From a bacterium UBP15_UBA6099 (GTDB taxonomy: Bacteria > UBP15 > UBA6099), in contig DIWT01000031.1 in the NCBI GenBank assembly GCA_002435745.1, forward strand, positions 1-13,308: DNA of 13,308 bases, in the 5' to 3' direction. Shown piece by piece: positions 1-7,046 of the stretch; the stretch's first letter is position 1; every line of letters starts with the position of its first letter. A program made the translations under genes and the position numbers. The notes under the pieces were generated by a model. The model made no database searches and was not told the DNA's origin. It saw only the letters and a list, made by a program, of their open reading frames with translations.

Positions 1-260
1 TAATTACTTATGACCGGCTTAGTAACTCATTTTACCACGTTGACTTCATTCAAACTAGCCCCGTAGCTGCTGCCAATTTGTTACAGGCATAAACGGCATA
101 TTAATATGTTGTCAAAGGGTCGTTTAGCGGCTGTGAAGATAGGATGTCCGTTATCGCGCGAATAAAAAAAGCCGAGCGACACCGCGATATGTCGATGCCG
201 CCCTACACGTTGAAAAGAGAGACGCGAACAGGCGCGCGGCTGACTGCGGCGGTTGGGAAA

Positions 261-278
261 AACCCTTTAAAAAGGGTT
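261..278. repeat. Inverted repeat / small hairpin
   Basis: AACCCTTT at 261-268 is followed after two A residues by its exact reverse complement AAAGGGTT at 271-278. A short T run (TCTTT) follows within 10 nt on the plus strand. It could end a transcript coming from left of the window, but the T tract is poor and no upstream gene is visible. Confidence 0.35.
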
Positions 279-518
279 AGTCTTTAAAAAACATTTCTCA
301 AACCTTTCAAAATATGGCATGGCGGTTGTGACGGGGGTGTGGAAAATATGTCGCGCGGATGAGCGGCATAGCGGGAGGTCGATTCATGAATGGCATCCAC
401 TAGTCAAACGCGTTGTGAATCTTCGCGATGCGACGGCGAGCTGGGATTGCGGCATGGCAATAATGAGGAATTGCGCGGACCGGAGCTTCGGCTACAGGGG
501 GGCGTAGGGGCGATCGGG

Positions 519-533
519 CGCCCGTATCGGGCG
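519..533 (-). terminator. Hairpin abutting the fapA-like stop codon
   Basis: CGCCCG (519-524) and CGGGCG (528-533) form a perfect 6-bp GC stem with a three-base loop, directly after the stop codon (534-536) of the minus-strand DUF342 gene. No T run follows on the minus strand, so it may protect a 3' end or act with Rho rather than be a classical intrinsic terminator. Confidence 0.35.
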
Positions 534-2387
534 TTATTTGTCCGCTTCGGCTTCGTAGGGGCCGAACTCGATTTCGCCGTCGTATTCTCTGAAAGTGGCG
601 AAGTCGAGGGAGTCTGCGGCGAGCCACGAAGCGTTTTTGATGGTGATTTTGACGCCGGGCATGACTTTTTTTCTGACGTGGACTTTGAGTCCGGCGCTTT
701 TTAGTCTTACGAGTTTTTCTTCGAGGTCTTCCTTTTTTTCCTTGAAGGCGCGGAGTTTGGCGAGGAGGGCGAAGCGGTCGCGGGACATGAGCAGGATGCG
801 CTGTTGCTGTTCGTCTGTGATCTGTTCGGGGGAGCAATGTTTGCGTTTTTCGGAGCTTTCGAGGGATTTGCTCTGCATCTCGACTTGCTTTTCGGCGTCT
901 TTAATTTCGTTCTGCATTTTGTCGAGTTCTTCGCGGAGCGTGGGGCTGCCGCCGACTTCGATGAAGGTGGGGGTCTGGGTGGGAGTGCCGACTTGGTTGC
1001 AGGAGACGCTTTTTGCGGCGCGTGTGACGCCGCCCATGATGAATCCTTTTTTTCCTGAGAGGACTACTTTTCCGGAGCTGCTGATTTTGGAGTACATGAT
1101 GGATTCGTCGACATAGACGTCGCCGTCGGCGTAGACGGTGGCTTTGTCGATGAATTTGGCGGTGAGGTTGCCGCGGCAGACGATGAGAGCTTTGTCCTGT
1201 CCGAGGATTCCCTGTTTGACGATCATGTTGCCGCCGCACTCGATGGTGCAGATTTCGACGCTGCCGCCGATCTGGATGTCGCCCATGGCGCGGATGGTGA
1301 AGCCGGAAAGGACGCTGCCGCGGACATGCACCGAGCCGGTGAAGTCGATGTTGCCTGTTGAGTAGTCGACGTCGCCGGGAATCTCGACGACGGGGATGAC
1401 GTTCACTTTGTTGCTTGTAAGTTTGGGCTGGCCGTCGACGGCGGCGAGGATGAGGTTGGAATCGGAGGGGGCGGGTTTTGTGTTGAGGCCGATGGGGATA
1501 GGGATGTCGCGTCCGGGGCGCTGAGCGATGGGCGCGCCGTAGATAGTGATTCCCGGCCTGCCGGGGGTGGCGGGTTTTTTCCTTGCAAGGGGGTCGCCCG
1601 CCTTGCATTTGTGGAACAGGTTGAGTTCCTTAAAATCGACTTCGCCTTCCTCGTCGATTTTTGGCTTCGGTTTTCCGGCGTCAACGTCGAAGAAGTATTC
1701 AATTTCGCCGTCCTGTCCGTCTTCGGGCCGCTGGCCTTTGGCGATGACGAGGTCCTGATTGTAGAGGCCCTCTCTTATGATTTTGTCTATGGCGTCCACC
1801 ATGATGCCGGTGGTGATTTCGTTTCTTTTGAGATAGGCGAGGATGTCGCCCTTGTCGATGGGGTTGCCGCCGAAGGGGGGCTGGAGCTTGATGAGGGCTT
1901 GGGTGGAGTCTTTGGAGATGTTGACGTCGAACCTGCCGTGGCGCAACTCGCCTACTTCTATGAAATCTCTGAACCTTATGGAAGAAATAATGTTCTCGAT
2001 TTTTTCTAGGTCGAGGAAGAAGGTTGCGGCTCCGGCAGTTTTGACGGCTTCCATGACATCTTTAATCTCGGCTTTTTTGCCCCTGCCCATGGGCGGGTCT
2101 ATCTTGATGAGGACTTTGTCTTTCAATTCGTTCAGTTTAGCGGTGACTTTGCCGTTGACGGCTTCGGGCTGAGGGGGGGCGACTACGAAAGGCTCGGCGT
2201 TTTTCTCGTTGAGGGCGTTTTCTATCGCGCCGAAGTCTACCTGATCGACGCGTTTGTCGAGTAGGGTCTCTTTTGCGGCGGTGAAAGCGGCCGATGTGTT
2301 GTTGAAGCTCTCCGGAAAGAAGGCTATTTTAACGCCCTGAGCTTCGTAGCTTAGCTTGAAAAAGCCTTGATTGTCGCCGTTTGCCAT
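534..2387 (-). CDS. DUF342 / FapA-family protein
   Basis: 617-residue cytoplasmic protein of the DUF342 (FapA) family. Its role is poorly known; family members are linked to flagellar assembly or to surface-polymer and cell-envelope loci. The DUF342 signature is a right-handed beta-helix-like run at about residues 335-460, with recurring G-D-I/V and G-x-V-x-x-G steps (for example GDVDYSTGNIDFTGSVHVRG). A long charged coiled coil follows at about 484-566, then a short beta C-terminus. The N-terminal 210 residues look like three copies of one small alpha/beta module starting near 19, 91 and 163, whereas the usual family N-domain is shorter. The ATG at 2385-2387 is preceded by AGGAG nine bases upstream, so the start is well supported. 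No signal peptide or membrane helix is seen. No flagellar gene lies nearby, so I do not assign fapA. It is divergent from the GGDEF-like gene across a short gap. Confidence 0.9.
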   Translation of the reverse strand: MANGDNQGFFKLSYEAQGVKIAFFPESFNNTSAAFTAAKETLLDKRVDQVDFGAIENALNEKNAEPFVVAPPQPEAVNGKVTAKLNELKDKVLIKIDPPMGRGKKAEIKDVMEAVKTAGAATFFLDLEKIENIISSIRFRDFIEVGELRHGRFDVNISKDSTQALIKLQPPFGGNPIDKGDILAYLKRNEITTGIMVDAIDKIIREGLYNQDLVIAKGQRPEDGQDGEIEYFFDVDAGKPKPKIDEEGEVDFKELNLFHKCKAGDPLARKKPATPGRPGITIYGAPIAQRPGRDIPIPIGLNTKPAPSDSNLILAAVDGQPKLTSNKVNVIPVVEIPGDVDYSTGNIDFTGSVHVRGSVLSGFTIRAMGDIQIGGSVEICTIECGGNMIVKQGILGQDKALIVCRGNLTAKFIDKATVYADGDVYVDESIMYSKISSSGKVVLSGKKGFIMGGVTRAAKSVSCNQVGTPTQTPTFIEVGGSPTLREELDKMQNEIKDAEKQVEMQSKSLESSEKRKHCSPEQITDEQQQRILLMSRDRFALLAKLRAFKEKKEDLEEKLVRLKSAGLKVHVRKKVMPGVKITIKNASWLAADSLDFATFREYDGEIEFGPYEAEADK

Positions 2388-2442
2388 ATAATAGAACTCC
2401 TATGAATACTATGGGAAAGCGCCGGTCGAGAGCTTAAAAAGC

Positions 2443-2470
2443 TTGACACCATCCGCACGCCGTTTAATAT
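2443..2470 (+). promoter_or_regulatory. Sigma70-type promoter for the GGDEF-like/DUF2723 pair
   Basis: A perfect -35 box TTGACA (2443-2448) is separated by 16 bp from TAATAT (2465-2470), five of six matches to the -10 consensus. The expected transcript start is near 2477. The box overlaps an upstream in-frame TTG, which argues against that TTG being the start codon. An inverted repeat AGCTT-aaa-AAGCT (2432-2444) touches the -35 box and could be an operator. Confidence 0.6.
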
Positions 2471-2508
2471 TAGAACAATCCCTACGCGCGTGTCAACGGG
2501 ACGACATA

Positions 2509-3600
2509 TTGGAAGAGCGCCTAAACAAAAGAGAAATGACGGTCGGGCTAGTCCGGGCGTGTTTCGGCATGGTTCTGGTGTATCTGGCGTTTATCGGGTC
2601 GCTCGGCAACCCGGCGGCGAGGTTCGAGACGTCGCTTATGGCTCTGGCCGCGACGGTGGTCGCGGTGGCGCTGTCTTTGTTCATTCCGGAGAGGTGGCCC
2701 GCCGGGGCGTGGCTGTTTTTTATCATAGACGCGGCGGCGGTCGGCGCGTGCGTATGGTTCCTCGGCGGCCTGAATTCATGGGCGGTCTATTTCATCCCGC
2801 TCTTGGCGGTGTCGGCGGTGTACAGGTTCGCCCCCGACCTGTCGCTTGCGGTGTCTGCGTCGCTCGCCGCGGGGATAGTCGCGTACGCAAGCTTCATGCG
2901 GCAGGGGACGCTGTATCAGGCGTTCATGTGGGCGGCGATAGTGATGGCGGTCTGGGCGGTGTCGGTGCAGAGGTTCCGCGTGTCTCAGGAAGAAAAGTAC
3001 AGAATGATGTACCTCGATCAGGAGAAGGCGGCCTCGGAGCTTGAGAAGAGAATACGGGAGCTTGAGGAAAAGCTACAGTCGCACACCATAACGGACACAG
3101 TGACGGGGCTGAAGAATTTTAGATATTTCCGCGCGAGGCTGGAGGAGGAAGTCGCGCGGGCGCAGCGCAAGAATCAGGTGTTCTCGCTTGCGTTGATGGA
3201 GATAGAGGACATGCCGGATTTTTCGAAAGTGTACGGCGAGCAGGAGACCCGCAAGGCGCTCGCTCGGCTCGCAGCTAGGCTTAAGGACGCGTTTAGAAAC
3301 ACCGACCTGCTGTGCAGGTACAGCGACACGCAGTTCATGATGCTGCTGACGGAGGCGGACGCGAAGAACTCGCTCGTGCCTATAATGAGGATGCGGAAGA
3401 ATCTTGAGAAAACAAGTTTCGGGCCGGACAACCGGTTCCAGTTCAGCTATAGTTTCGGCATATCGTGCTACCCGTACGACGCGCGGGAAGCGGGGGGGCT
3501 GTTGAGTCTCGCGTCAGCCTCGCTGCGCAGGTCGCGCCAGAAAGGCTCGGGAATGATAACTCTGGCGTCTTCCCTGTTTAAGAAAGGACCGGTCTCCTGA
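2509..3600 (+). CDS. Six-helix membrane protein with degenerate GGDEF domain
   Basis: About 363 residues. Six hydrophobic segments occupy about residues 12-165, followed by a charged coiled coil (about 165-193) and a GGDEF-type domain to the C-terminus. The domain opening DTVTGLKNFRYF (from residue 196) matches the canonical DxLTGLxNRRxF. At the active site, RY-GGDEF is replaced by RY-SDTQF (272-276), so both glycines and both acidic residues are lost and cyclase activity is unlikely. The RxxD inhibitory-site motif (RNTD, 263-266) is kept at exactly five residues before that position, which fits a c-di-GMP receptor. The start is uncertain. A TTG at 2443 lies in the promoter -35 box; TTG 2509 gives a basic N-terminus before helix 1; ATG 2536 is the alternative, and neither has a strong ribosome site. 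The stop is 3 nt from the next gene, so the two are probably translationally coupled. Confidence 0.85.
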   Translation: MEERLNKREMTVGLVRACFGMVLVYLAFIGSLGNPAARFETSLMALAATVVAVALSLFIPERWPAGAWLFFIIDAAAVGACVWFLGGLNSWAVYFIPLLAVSAVYRFAPDLSLAVSASLAAGIVAYASFMRQGTLYQAFMWAAIVMAVWAVSVQRFRVSQEEKYRMMYLDQEKAASELEKRIRELEEKLQSHTITDTVTGLKNFRYFRARLEEEVARAQRKNQVFSLALMEIEDMPDFSKVYGEQETRKALARLAARLKDAFRNTDLLCRYSDTQFMMLLTEADAKNSLVPIMRMRKNLEKTSFGPDNRFQFSYSFGISCYPYDAREAGGLLSLASASLRRSRQKGSGMITLASSLFKKGPVS

Positions 3601-3603
3601 GGG

Positions 3604-6243
3604 ATGCTTAGAATAAATGGCGCGAAGAAGGATGCCGCGCTCGCGGCGCTCCTGTTTGTGTCCTGTTTCGCGCTGTATCTTGGAACGCTGGCTCCGACGG
3701 TGGTGTTCGGAGCGTCGGGAGGGTTCGCGCTGGCGGCGGCGGGAGCCGGGGCGGCGCATCCGCCGGGGTTTCCTCTGTACGCGCAGTTGGGGACGCTGTT
3801 CCAGCTTTTGCCGTTCGGGGATCCAGCGTTTAAGTTGAATGTGATGTCGGCGTTGTTCGGCGGCGGCGGAGTCGCGGCGCTGTTTTTTGCGGCGCGCGGT
3901 TTCGGGGCTTCCCGGTTCGCGTCAGCTTTCGGAGCCGCCGCCTGCGCGTTGGCTCCGACGTTGTGGTCGCGGTCGTTGATCGCGGACCGTCACACGCTGG
4001 ATTTTCTGCTTGTGGCGTTGTTTCTCGCCGCGATTTCCGGAGTCGGCGCAAAAGGGGTCAGGGCGGTTCCGGCGGCGGCGTTGGCGGCCGCGCTTGCCGC
4101 GCTGAACGGGTGGCTTTTAGCCGCCGCTCTGATGCCGATTGTCGCGGTCGCCGCGCTGTCGGGCGGGAGGCTGCCGCGCAGGCTGTCCGCGCTCGCCGTC
4201 TCCGCGTTCGCGGTCGCTTCCGTCGCGGCGATGCCGGCGCTCATCGCGCTGCGCGCGGCTTCTTCTCCATTTGTCAATTGGGGCAATCCCCGGACGCCGG
4301 AGCTTTTTTTGGAATACATGCGGGGCGCGCGCCTGATCGACCCCGCGAACAGGCTCGCCTTCGACGCGACCGAATTCGCCGGACGTCTGGCCGATTTCGC
4401 TCACGGTTTCCAGTTTGAGTTCATATCCGCGCATGTCCTTCTGGGGTTGATAGGATTCGCGCTGGCGGTGTCGGAAAGGCCCCGCCGCGCGGCGGCTCTC
4501 GCGTGGGTGGCCGCGACTCTGACGGCGGGCGCAATCTTCTTTTTCTCTTTCAATGGAGACGAATCGACGGCCGGGGAACTGAGGTCGCAACACATCGGCG
4601 CGTTCGCCGTTTTCGCGCTTTTCGGGGCGGTCGGGGCGGACGGGATAGTCAGGAGGATATCGGCGACGCGGGCGAGGGCGCTTGCGCCGGTCGCGGCGTT
4701 CGTCCTTCTCGCAACTATCGCGGCGCCTCTGTCGGCCAACCTCCGCGCGGTGGACATGAAAAAAGAGACGAGGGCGGAAGCGCTCGCGCTCGATTTTATA
4801 AAAAGGCTGCCGAGGGACGCGGCGCATTTCACGCAAGGCCCTCAGTTTGCGCTGCCCGAGGCGTATGTTTCTCGCTCGCGGAACCTGCGGGCTGATATAG
4901 AGACGATAGACGCGTCGGGCGGTTATTTTGCCGGACGGCTTGCGGGGCCGGCCGGAGGCGCGGATGCGGCGGTCGACCAAATTGCGGGCGACGACAGACT
5001 CCGACGCCCTCAGGCATTCGATGCCAGAAGGCTTATGGACGGAGCGGCGGTTCCGATGAAACAGCGCGGCCCGTTCTTCTTCATCTCTGACGTTTCGGGT
5101 TGCGACCCCGACGGGTGGGACCCCGCCGCAAGCGGCTTCACGCCTGAAACGACCGCCGGGAGCGACTACGACACGCGGGCGGCAGGGCCTCTTCTGAAAT
5201 TGCGCGCCGCCGAGTGCAAGTTCGCTCAAGGTTCCACAGGCGCGGGATTCAACTTGGTTCAGGAAGCGGCGGACGATTTTCCGGAATCGGCTAGGATTAG
5301 GACGCTTGCCGCCTCCGCTCTGGAGCAAAGGGGCTTCAGGAACGAAGCGCTCGAAAAATATCATCAGGCGGTTTCTATGTGCGGTTCGTGCGCGGAGACC
5401 ATAACGCGCATCGGCGGCCTAATGGCGGCAGGCGGGGAACTCCACTCCGCTTCGGTTTACTATCAGCGCGCTCTGGAAAAACGCCCCGGATTCGTCGAAG
5501 CAGAACTGGGCCTCGCGAATATTGCCCGCCTCAACGGCGAACTCGCCCAAGCCGACGAGATATACTCGCGCCTGCTAGAAAAACGTCCAGATTCGTTAGT
5601 GATTCTCAACAACTACGCAAACCTCAAAGCAAGGACGCGCAAGATAGACGAAGCCGAAAAGATGTTCCGCGCCGCCCTCGAGATCGACCCGCGCTCGGGG
5701 TTCACCGCTCTGAACTTCAGCTCGTTTCTGCTTGAGACGGGCCGGGTCGGAGAGGCCGAGAGAATCCTCGAATCGGCGCTCGACCGCAATCCTCACAACG
5801 CGTCCGCGCTCTACAACGCCGGCATCGCCGCCCACCGCTCAGGAAACATCGAATCCGCCGAACAATTCTATAACGCCGCGGTTTCCGTCGATCCTGACCT
5901 TATCAACGCGTGGACGAATCTCGTGTTGCTGCTGCTCGACTCCGGCAGGCTGCAACAGGCGCGCGAGACCGCGAAACGGATGAACCTATCGGTGAGCAAA
6001 GAGCTTGGCGAACAGGCGTTCATCATTCACCTGAAAACGGAGAAAAGGGCGGTGGAGAGCGACCCGACGGATGAATCCGCTTGGGCTTCGCTCATAGGCG
6101 GTCTCATTATAATGGGACAGAGAGAACAGGCCGCGGCGGCCCTCAAAGAAATGAGGGCTATATCCGGCGGCAGACTCTCCGCGCTCGACGCCCGCCTACG
6201 AAAAATGCTCGAAGACTCGAAAATCAACGAGCCTCTAAACTGA
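3604..6243 (+). CDS. DUF2723 (GT-C-like) membrane protein with C-terminal TPR array
   Basis: 879 residues. The N-terminal half (to about residue 380) is polytopic and matches DUF2723, a GT-C-fold family that includes bacterial protein O-glycosyltransferases. Visible family features are the TLAPTV opening after helix 1, AHPPGFPLY (51-59), the N-x-x-SALFG loop (79-85), W-S-R-x-L-I-A-D (121-128) and an NWGNP-x-T-x-E-x-F loop (225-235). The usual acidic DSGE motif after TL-PTV reads ASGG (37-40), so the expected catalytic acids are missing. Residues about 380-550 form a soluble linker region, and about 555-850 carry tandem TPR motifs (G-x-x-x-x-A-x-x-x-Y-x-x-A/LxxxP). It may be a scaffold or an altered glycosyltransferase that binds proteins through the TPRs. 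The ATG lies 3 nt after the upstream stop, so the two genes are probably co-transcribed. Synonymous base choice changes from G-rich to C-rich between the two halves. Confidence 0.85.
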   Translation: MLRINGAKKDAALAALLFVSCFALYLGTLAPTVVFGASGGFALAAAGAGAAHPPGFPLYAQLGTLFQLLPFGDPAFKLNVMSALFGGGGVAALFFAARGFGASRFASAFGAAACALAPTLWSRSLIADRHTLDFLLVALFLAAISGVGAKGVRAVPAAALAAALAALNGWLLAAALMPIVAVAALSGGRLPRRLSALAVSAFAVASVAAMPALIALRAASSPFVNWGNPRTPELFLEYMRGARLIDPANRLAFDATEFAGRLADFAHGFQFEFISAHVLLGLIGFALAVSERPRRAAALAWVAATLTAGAIFFFSFNGDESTAGELRSQHIGAFAVFALFGAVGADGIVRRISATRARALAPVAAFVLLATIAAPLSANLRAVDMKKETRAEALALDFIKRLPRDAAHFTQGPQFALPEAYVSRSRNLRADIETIDASGGYFAGRLAGPAGGADAAVDQIAGDDRLRRPQAFDARRLMDGAAVPMKQRGPFFFISDVSGCDPDGWDPAASGFTPETTAGSDYDTRAAGPLLKLRAAECKFAQGSTGAGFNLVQEAADDFPESARIRTLAASALEQRGFRNEALEKYHQAVSMCGSCAETITRIGGLMAAGGELHSASVYYQRALEKRPGFVEAELGLANIARLNGELAQADEIYSRLLEKRPDSLVILNNYANLKARTRKIDEAEKMFRAALEIDPRSGFTALNFSSFLLETGRVGEAERILESALDRNPHNASALYNAGIAAHRSGNIESAEQFYNAAVSVDPDLINAWTNLVLLLLDSGRLQQARETAKRMNLSVSKELGEQAFIIHLKTEKRAVESDPTDESAWASLIGGLIIMGQREQAAAALKEMRAISGGRLSALDARLRKMLEDSKINEPLN

Positions 6244-6246
6244 CAG

Positions 6247-6278
6247 CAAAAGTTTTCCCTTAACAAAAGTTTTCCCTT
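6247..6278 (+). repeat. Tandem 15-nt intergenic repeat, two copies
   Basis: CAAAAGTTTTCCCTT occurs at 6247-6261 and again at 6264-6278, a 17-bp period, starting 3 nt after the stop codon of the DUF2723-TPR gene. The first copy extended to 18 nt (CAAAAGTTTTCCCTTAAC, 6247-6264) is found as an exact reverse complement at the right end of the window. This suggests a dispersed intergenic repeat family or a binding site. Confidence 0.8.
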
Positions 6279-6286
6279 GACTCTCC

Positions 6287-6313
6287 TTGCGCTGCCGCCG
6301 TCCGCAGTATAAT
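6287..6313 (+). promoter_or_regulatory. Candidate promoter for the ykgJ-like/CDF operon
   Basis: A perfect -10 box TATAAT lies at 6308-6313. The best -35 candidate at a plausible distance is TTGCGC (6287-6292, 15-bp spacer). A better -35 match, TTGACT at 6277-6282, is 25 bp away, too far for normal use. The -10 is convincing and the -35 is weak, so an activator may be needed. Confidence 0.4.
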
Positions 6314-6336
6314 GAAACACAGGGAGCGTTTTCGAT

Positions 6337-7020
6337 ATGGAGCCGGGAAAGAGCGGCGCGATGCCGCGGTGTTTGGAGCTTATCGGACATTGCCGGGCGA
6401 TGTGCTGCCGCATGGGTGGAACTATGCTGACGCCGGATGAAATCTCGTCAGGGGAATACGAGACGGAAGCGTTCTGTCTGAAGAAGAAGGAGTTGTGCGA
6501 CAAAGATATCGAATGTTATCACCGGATAATCCAGTGCCGGACGAGGTCGCTCGTGTGCGTGTATCTCGGGGAAGACGACAGGTGCGGCATATACGAGCGG
6601 AGGCCGGAAGTATGCGCCGGTTTCAGTTGCGGATTCGGCGGCCCGGACGGCAGGAATAAGACGATATACGGCGAAAGGGACATGATGCGGCTCAGCGCCG
6701 GGATGTCGTTTTCGCTCAACCCGTCGGTCAGGCTCAAGGCGGTCATCGCGGAGCCGGGGCGGGACAGGGTGTTTCTGTTGTACAGGGACAGGGAGCTTTG
6801 CGCGGACTCGATGGCGTCGATTCCGCCGCCGTGGCCGGGAGCCACGGACGAGCAGGTTGTGGACGTGTTCCTGATGTTCGGCGGCGGCAGACGGCTGGGA
6901 GAGGCGGAGGAGCAGGCGAGGGCGCGTTTGGCGTCCACGGCAGTGGATGCCTCCAAGGGAACCCGGCGGCTTGTTGTAGCTTGTTTAAGAGAGAAACTTT
7001 TGCTTCCGTGTCATTGTTGA
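6337..7020 (+). CDS. YkgJ-type cysteine-cluster (CxxxCxxCC-family) protein
   Basis: 227-residue soluble protein matching the YkgJ/zinc- and iron-chelating cysteine-cluster family (PF03692). Cysteines at 12, 19, 23 and 24 (C-x3-CC), 47, 54, 60, 67, 74, 83, 93 and 98 include the family pattern C-x3-CC, then LTPDEI (31-36), then C-x-I-Y-E-R-R-P-E-V-C-x-x-F (83-96). Proteins of this family are thought to bind Zn or Fe-S, but their reaction is unknown. The cysteine-free C-terminal part (about 100-205) is not recognised. The last residues include two further cysteines (C-H-C at 225-227). A GGGAG sequence about 11 nt upstream supports the ATG. The CDF transporter starts 26 nt downstream, so they are probably one operon and a metal-related role is likely. 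The 3' end overlaps a degenerate copy of the window's intergenic repeat, so the C-terminus may have been altered by it. Confidence 0.85.
   Translation: MEPGKSGAMPRCLELIGHCRAMCCRMGGTMLTPDEISSGEYETEAFCLKKKELCDKDIECYHRIIQCRTRSLVCVYLGEDDRCGIYERRPEVCAGFSCGFGGPDGRNKTIYGERDMMRLSAGMSFSLNPSVRLKAVIAEPGRDRVFLLYRDRELCADSMASIPPPWPGATDEQVVDVFLMFGGGRRLGEAEEQARARLASTAVDASKGTRRLVVACLREKLLLPCHC
6983..7002 (-). repeat. Possible degenerate copy of the intergenic repeat
   Basis: GTTTAAGAGAGAAACTTTTG resembles GTTAAGGGAAAACTTTTG, the inverted form of the 6247 repeat, with two single-base insertions and one mismatch. It lies inside the 3' end of the YkgJ-like gene. The match is imperfect and could be chance. Confidence 0.25.
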
Positions 7021-7046
7021 AATAGCCAAATCGGAGAAAAAAAAGC

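Larger units (their letters stand above)
1..533. other. Left intergenic region, no gene recognised
   Basis: I see no convincing gene here. The short open frames near 319-507 lack a ribosome binding site and recognisable protein features. Visible elements are a perfect 12-bp palindrome CATATTAATATG at 97-108, an 8-bp inverted repeat AACCCTTT/AAAGGGTT at 261-278, and a GC hairpin at 519-533. A weak promoter-like pair, TTGTTA at 78-83 and TAATAT at 102-107, overlaps the palindrome, but nothing recognisable follows it. Confidence 0.5.

Noticed and set aside
319..507. 62-codon plus-strand frame left of the DUF342 gene
   Set aside because: No ribosome site and no protein-like pattern.
2443..2508. 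TTG at 2443 as start of the GGDEF-like gene
   Set aside because: It lies in the TTGACA -35 box, has no ribosome site, and would precede the predicted transcript start.
4117..5364. Long open frame (415 codons) on the minus strand
   Set aside because: It lies wholly antisense to the DUF2723-TPR gene, is Arg-rich with no recognisable motif, and is the usual shadow of a high-GC gene.
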